Below are positions 60,385 to 64,000 of a DNA stretch of 64,000 bases, piece by piece. The notes under the pieces were generated by a model. It saw only the letters and a list, made by a program, of their open reading frames with translations, made no database searches and was not told the DNA's origin. Where the stretch lies: assembly GCA_029938605.1 (NCBI GenBank), contig JAOZUO010000007.1:19134-83133 (forward strand), written 5' to 3'. The position numbers were made by a program, and so were the translations under genes. Each line of letters begins with the position of its first letter. Within the stretch, counting starts at the first letter, position 1. This stretch comes from Deltaproteobacteria bacterium. GTDB taxonomy: Bacteria > Myxococcota_A > Polyangia > HGW-17 > JAJRWW01.

Positions 60385-62433
60385 CTACTGCGGGATGCCC
60401 GGACCTTCGATGACCGGGGGCACCAGGAAGTACACTGTACGGTCGTCCACCAAGGTGACACCGTCGCCCCAGACGTCGATGGTGGCGGTGAAGACCTGCG
60501 GGTACTCCGTAGCCGGAACCGTATCGTTCTGCTTGACGTGGATGTCCCAGCACACCGGGTTGCCCGGGGTTACCTGCAGGAAGGTGTCGGGGTGTCCGTC
60601 CGAGTCCACGTCGTCGAGACTCCAGCCCGAGCTGCAGCCCGCGGTGGTCATGTTGGTCTCCATGTAGTCGACGAACTCGGCCACCGAGTCGATGGTGTCA
60701 GTCTGCCCGAAGGCGTCGGTGCCGTCGTCGTTGTCGTGGGCGATGGATTTGATATCCATGGGCACCTGGGACAGGGCGGTGATGGCGTCGATAACGGACT
60801 GAGAGGCCTGGGCCCCCGAGCCGTCGTACACCAGCGGATCGCCGTTGGCGTCCACTGAGCCCTGGGCCGCCATGAAGGCCATCATGGCGTCGTGGCCGGC
60901 CATGCCCCAGGAGCCTACGCCGTAGATCCCGATGGTCTTGGCGCCGATGGTCGCCAGTGCGGCGATGGTATCTGCCTGGGAGGTGGCGGTGTACTGAGAG
61001 AATCCTTCGTCGGTGACCACGGCGATGATGGGCAGTGCGCCGGGACGGAAGCAGGGATACCCCAAAAATCCTGCCGCACAAGCCCCGGGGGCGTGAGGAG
61101 AAGTTGCCTCGTTGACAATGCCTGCGGGCACGGTCACGCCGGCATTGGCAGCCTCAGAGGTGCCGAATCCCGTCGCGGTGCAGTACATGGCCGACAGGGG
61201 CGGCTCGTCGCAACAGCAGCCGGACTCGTACCCTGAATCATAGGCCGGGAAGGTGTTGGCGGCGACGACCGGATCGGCCTGAATGTCCAGCCGATGGTCA
61301 TAGACTTTGTAGTTGGCGCAGGCCGCGTACAGAAAAGAGCCGATGCCCACCTGGAGGTCGGGGATCTGGGCCATGGCCTGGGCGATGGTGGTCTCCATGT
61401 TGGTCTTGATATTGGCCGTGACCGGCGCCATGGACCCCGACACGTCCACCAGGAAATACAGGTCCGCCCGGCTGAGGTCCGTGGAGAAGTCGAGGGTGTC
61501 CAGCTCCGGCTCCGGCGGGGCTTCGTAGGGCATGACAAAGACAAAGTCACCGTTGGCCTGCGGGTTGTCGCCCGAATCGTTGGGGTCAGTGCCTGCGCCC
61601 ACCTCAATAAGGTCACTGACGCCGTCGCCGTCGGAGTCGGGGTTGAGTGGATCCGAGCCCACGGCCACCTCGTCGCCATCGGACAGCCCGTCGTTGTCGC
61701 TGTCGGAGTCACGGAAGTCGGGGTGCCCATCGTCGTCGGTGTCCACAGGAGGGGTGTTGACGTCGGCGTCGCCGGCCTCGTCGATGTCGAGCAAGGTGTC
61801 GTTGTCCGAGTCCAGGTCGCGGTAGTTCGGGATCCCGTCCTCGTCGGAGTCCAGGGAGGTTTCGTGCATGTCGCTGATGTTGTCATTATCGGAGTCGGTG
61901 TCCTGATAGTCGGGCACGCCGTCGTTGTCGGTGTCCACAGGGCTTGCAGGCATGGCCCCCATCTCCAACGTGTCCGGGATGCCGTCGCCGTCGTCGTCCA
62001 GGTCGGCGAAGGCGCCGATACCGTCCCCGTCGATGTCCGCCACGCCGTCCACGCTATCTAACAGACCGTTGCCGTCGGAGTCCTCATCTCGGAAATCCGG
62101 GACGCCGTCGCTGTCGCTGTCAGCCGGGAACTGGCCCGGATAGTAGCCGCCCCACTCGATGGAGTCAGCGATGCCGTCGTTATCCGAGTCCAAGTCCTGA
62201 TAGTCCGGCGTACCGTCGCCGTCGGTATCCGTGCCCTCGTCCTTCCCTTCGAACTCATCGCAGATGGAGTCGCCGTCCTCGTCCCCCTCACACTCGTACT
62301 GGGCCTCGTTATTGTTGTTGTCGTTACCCGTGACATTGTTGTCGTTGCCGCCACTGGTGCTCGGTCCGCACCCGAGGGCAAAAACCGCCACCGCCCACAT
62401 CGCGACAATCAACGGAACCCGTACACTACGCAT
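60385..62433 (-). CDS. lipoprotein with thrombospondin type 3 repeats and VWA domain
   Basis: 682 residues. Signal peptide ends ALG|C; an Asn-rich linker (GGNDNNVTGNDNNNN) follows. From about residue 50 to 290 run at least ten calcium-binding TSP3 units, such as DTDGDGTPDYQDLDSDNDGI and DSDGDGVSDLIEVG. A VWA domain follows, with the MIDAS sequence FLVDVSGSM, then ANIKTNMETTI and AVVTDEGFSQ. The closing 110 residues hold a Cys pair (CSSGW, VCWDIHV). It probably binds surface ligands or mediates adhesion in a calcium-dependent way. GGAGG precedes the start. Confidence 0.88.
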   Translation of the reverse strand: MRSVRVPLIVAMWAVAVFALGCGPSTSGGNDNNVTGNDNNNNEAQYECEGDEDGDSICDEFEGKDEGTDTDGDGTPDYQDLDSDNDGIADSIEWGGYYPGQFPADSDSDGVPDFRDEDSDGNGLLDSVDGVADIDGDGIGAFADLDDDGDGIPDTLEMGAMPASPVDTDNDGVPDYQDTDSDNDNISDMHETSLDSDEDGIPNYRDLDSDNDTLLDIDEAGDADVNTPPVDTDDDGHPDFRDSDSDNDGLSDGDEVAVGSDPLNPDSDGDGVSDLIEVGAGTDPNDSGDNPQANGDFVFVMPYEAPPEPELDTLDFSTDLSRADLYFLVDVSGSMAPVTANIKTNMETTIAQAMAQIPDLQVGIGSFLYAACANYKVYDHRLDIQADPVVAANTFPAYDSGYESGCCCDEPPLSAMYCTATGFGTSEAANAGVTVPAGIVNEATSPHAPGACAAGFLGYPCFRPGALPIIAVVTDEGFSQYTATSQADTIAALATIGAKTIGIYGVGSWGMAGHDAMMAFMAAQGSVDANGDPLVYDGSGAQASQSVIDAITALSQVPMDIKSIAHDNDDGTDAFGQTDTIDSVAEFVDYMETNMTTAGCSSGWSLDDVDSDGHPDTFLQVTPGNPVCWDIHVKQNDTVPATEYPQVFTATIDVWGDGVTLVDDRTVYFLVPPVIEGPGIPQ

Positions 62434-62571
62434 AACTACCTCCATAGAGTAGAATCATTAACCAAAACAGAAACACCCAGTTATAAATGTTAACAGATCA
62501 AGCACCCCATGGGCCACACAAACTGCAACTCCCTGTTTTGGGGACCGCGGAAGGACAAAGGGCGTAGCACC

Positions 62572-63900
62572 ATGACGATAGGTATCGGCGAACTCAGGCG
62601 CCTTGGAGAACAGGCGCTCACCAGTGGACAGTTCGAGGCGGCGCTCAAAATCTTCTGGCGTCTGGTGGACGTGGCACCGGCCGAGGTGGGACCCCGGCTG
62701 AAGCTGGCCGATACCCTCACCCGGGTCAACGCCCCAGAGGCCGCGGCGCCGGTATTCGGGGCCACCGCCACCCACGCCATGCAGGCCGGCCATCCCCTCA
62801 TCGCGCTGCTGATCGGGAAGATTCTGGAGACCATGACCGTGGACGTGGCGCCCCTGTTCGATCAGCTGGCCACACTCTATTCAGCCGACTCCGACCGGAT
62901 CTCGCGCTACGGTGAGCGGTTCGCACCCATGGATCCGGAGAGCCAGATCAAACCCCCGGACATGGAAGCGGAGATCGCCCTGGAGTCCCTGGTGGCGGGG
63001 GCGAGTCGGGCGGGGGCCGATCTGTCCAAGGTGGGCGATTACCCCCGCATGTTGCATCGGCTGCCCCTGCTGTCGGATCTGTCGGGGTCCACCTTCCGCT
63101 CGGTCATGGACGCAGTGGTGGCCCATCGGCTGCCCGACGGAGCCATGGTGATCCGCGAAGGGGAGATCGGCGCGTCCTTCTTCTTGGTGGCCAACGGGGT
63201 GGTGCAGGTCTACCGCACCGACAGCCAAGGCAATGAGATCCAACTGGCCACCCTGCACGAAGGCTCACTCTTCGGGGAGATGGCGCTCATCCAGTCCTCT
63301 CCGCGCACCGCGTCGGTGCGAGTCGTGGGCGAGGCGGACCTGCTGGAGGTGACCCGGGAGGGGCTCGCCTCCCTGGCGTCGGAGATGGACGCGGTGGCCG
63401 TGGCCCTCGACCGGTTCACCCGGGAACGACTCCTGAACAACCTGCTGGCCACCGCGCCGCTGTTTGGCGCCTTCTCGCGCAAGCAGCGGCTGGACCTCAT
63501 CCGCCGCTTCACTGGCCACGAGGTGGCACCGGGTACCGCGGTGCTGCGGGAGGGCGACCCCGGACGAGGCCTGTATGTCGTCCTGTCAGGGGAAGTGGAC
63601 GTAACCAAGGCCCAGGCGGGTGACGATGAGGTGCTGCTGGCCACCCTGAAGGCGGGAGAGGTTTTTGGCGAGATCGCCATGATCAAGGGTGGGCCCGCCA
63701 TCGCCACCATCACCGCCGCCCGCCAGACCACGATCCTGTTCTTGGACAAAGTCTATTTCCAGCGCCTGATCAGAGCCGTCCCCGAGATGAAGAAGTACTT
63801 CGACAACCTGACCGAGGAACGCCTTGCCGACACCCAGCTCGTCATGAACGACGAGTTCCTCATCGAGGACGCAGCCGAAGACGAGCGCGTCCTCATCTGA
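62572..63900 (+). CDS. protein with two cyclic-nucleotide-binding domains
   Basis: 442 residues. The N-terminal 150 residues are TPR-like helices (RRLGEQALTSGQFEAALKIF, LKLADTLTRV). Two CNB domains follow: ASFFLVANGVVQVYRTDSQG with LHEGSLFGEMALIQSSPRTASV, then RGLYVVLSGEVDVTKAQAG with LKAGEVFGEIAMIKGGPAIATI. The first keeps the phosphate-binding FGEMAL...R-T-A pattern; the second has PAIAT in place of PRTAS, losing the Arg, and may not bind nucleotide. No DNA-binding or kinase domain is attached. An upstream ATG at 62509 is possible. Confidence 0.82.
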   Translation: MTIGIGELRRLGEQALTSGQFEAALKIFWRLVDVAPAEVGPRLKLADTLTRVNAPEAAAPVFGATATHAMQAGHPLIALLIGKILETMTVDVAPLFDQLATLYSADSDRISRYGERFAPMDPESQIKPPDMEAEIALESLVAGASRAGADLSKVGDYPRMLHRLPLLSDLSGSTFRSVMDAVVAHRLPDGAMVIREGEIGASFFLVANGVVQVYRTDSQGNEIQLATLHEGSLFGEMALIQSSPRTASVRVVGEADLLEVTREGLASLASEMDAVAVALDRFTRERLLNNLLATAPLFGAFSRKQRLDLIRRFTGHEVAPGTAVLREGDPGRGLYVVLSGEVDVTKAQAGDDEVLLATLKAGEVFGEIAMIKGGPAIATITAARQTTILFLDKVYFQRLIRAVPEMKKYFDNLTEERLADTQLVMNDEFLIEDAAEDERVLI

Positions 63901-63901
63901 T

Positions 63902-63978
63902 CCCTGATCCCTGGTCCCTGGTCCCTGGTCCCTGATCCCTGGTCCCTGATCCCTGGTCCCTGGTCCCTGGCCCCTGAT
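63902..63978. repeat. heptamer tandem repeat, 11 copies
   Basis: Eleven head-to-tail units of ccctggt or ccctgat (one ccctggc) start just behind the stop codon of the CNB gene. It carries no spacers and no gene. Confidence 0.95.
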
Positions 63979-64000
63979 CCAAACGTCACACTTGCCCAAA

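Noticed and set aside
63902..63978. Possible CRISPR array
   Set aside because: Heptamers are directly adjacent, without unique spacers; no cas genes in the window.

Overview
The window is GC-rich bacterial chromosome, probably from the Myxococcota/Bradymonadota side of the former Deltaproteobacteria. The inference rests on many secreted lipoproteins with MopE-type Cys/Asp repeats, NCGGCG repeats, thrombospondin type 3 repeats with a VWA domain and Kazal repeats, on a tandem Ser/Thr kinase with a membrane anchor, on an AgmX/PglI-type protein, and on an archaeal-type prolyl-tRNA synthetase. I found no rRNA, tRNA, phage or complete insertion sequence.

Layout. 1-6.4 kb: an edge-truncated lipoprotein diverging from RNase J, a MopE-repeat lipoprotein, a GH3 beta-N-acetylhexosaminidase and an orphan GATC-type adenine methyltransferase. 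6.4-12.2 kb: a candidate structured small RNA, a DUF3592 protein, carbamate kinase, then yebC-ruvC-ruvA-ruvB and an ORF6N-domain gene that looks acquired. 12.3-18.5 kb, leftward: an ABC-2 exporter operon translationally coupled to dapF, an MlaE/STAS permease, and proS. 18.6-24.2 kb: five lipoproteins. 24.2-30.1 kb: a TPR-CHAT protein that appears to lack its catalytic residues, a Sel1-like protein, and a two-kinase-domain membrane protein. 30.3-34 kb: a Cys-rich lipoprotein, a protein that reads as four ribbon-helix-helix units in one chain, an MNT/HepT toxin-antitoxin pair and a thiolase-like protein. 34-46 kb: a lipoprotein, adenosine deaminase, AgmX/PglI-like and TerB-like proteins, an AAA/DUF4143 gene bracketed by 22-bp direct repeats, a Tat-exported PQQ-propeller protein, an acyltransferase and three more lipoproteins. 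46-64 kb: rplM-rpsI, a histidine kinase/sigma-54 regulator pair followed by a sigma-54 promoter, a beta-barrel protein, a sigma factor with a possible partner, a phosphoesterase, groES-groEL, an M3 peptidase, a VWA lipoprotein and a two-CNB-domain protein.

How genes work together. Clear units are RuvABC (Holliday junctions), the three-gene ABC exporter plus dapF, L13-S9, GroES-GroEL, MNT-HepT, and the two-component pair whose likely target promoter lies directly behind it. Several genes (18.6, 31.2, 34.0, 47.1, 54.1 kb) have a -10-like box 6-8 bases before the start codon, suggesting leaderless mRNAs. Short tandem repeats of 7-24 bp recur in gaps and in two coding regions, and a palindromic dispersed repeat occurs at 37.0 and 52.5 kb.

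The strongest candidates for something undescribed are the four-unit RHH-like protein with a 22-bp-phased direct repeat in front of it, the apparently inactive CHAT protein, the sigma-54 regulator/palindrome/promoter/coiled-coil gene set, and the small RNA candidate at 6.4-6.6 kb. All calls come from reading the sequence; no database search was run.
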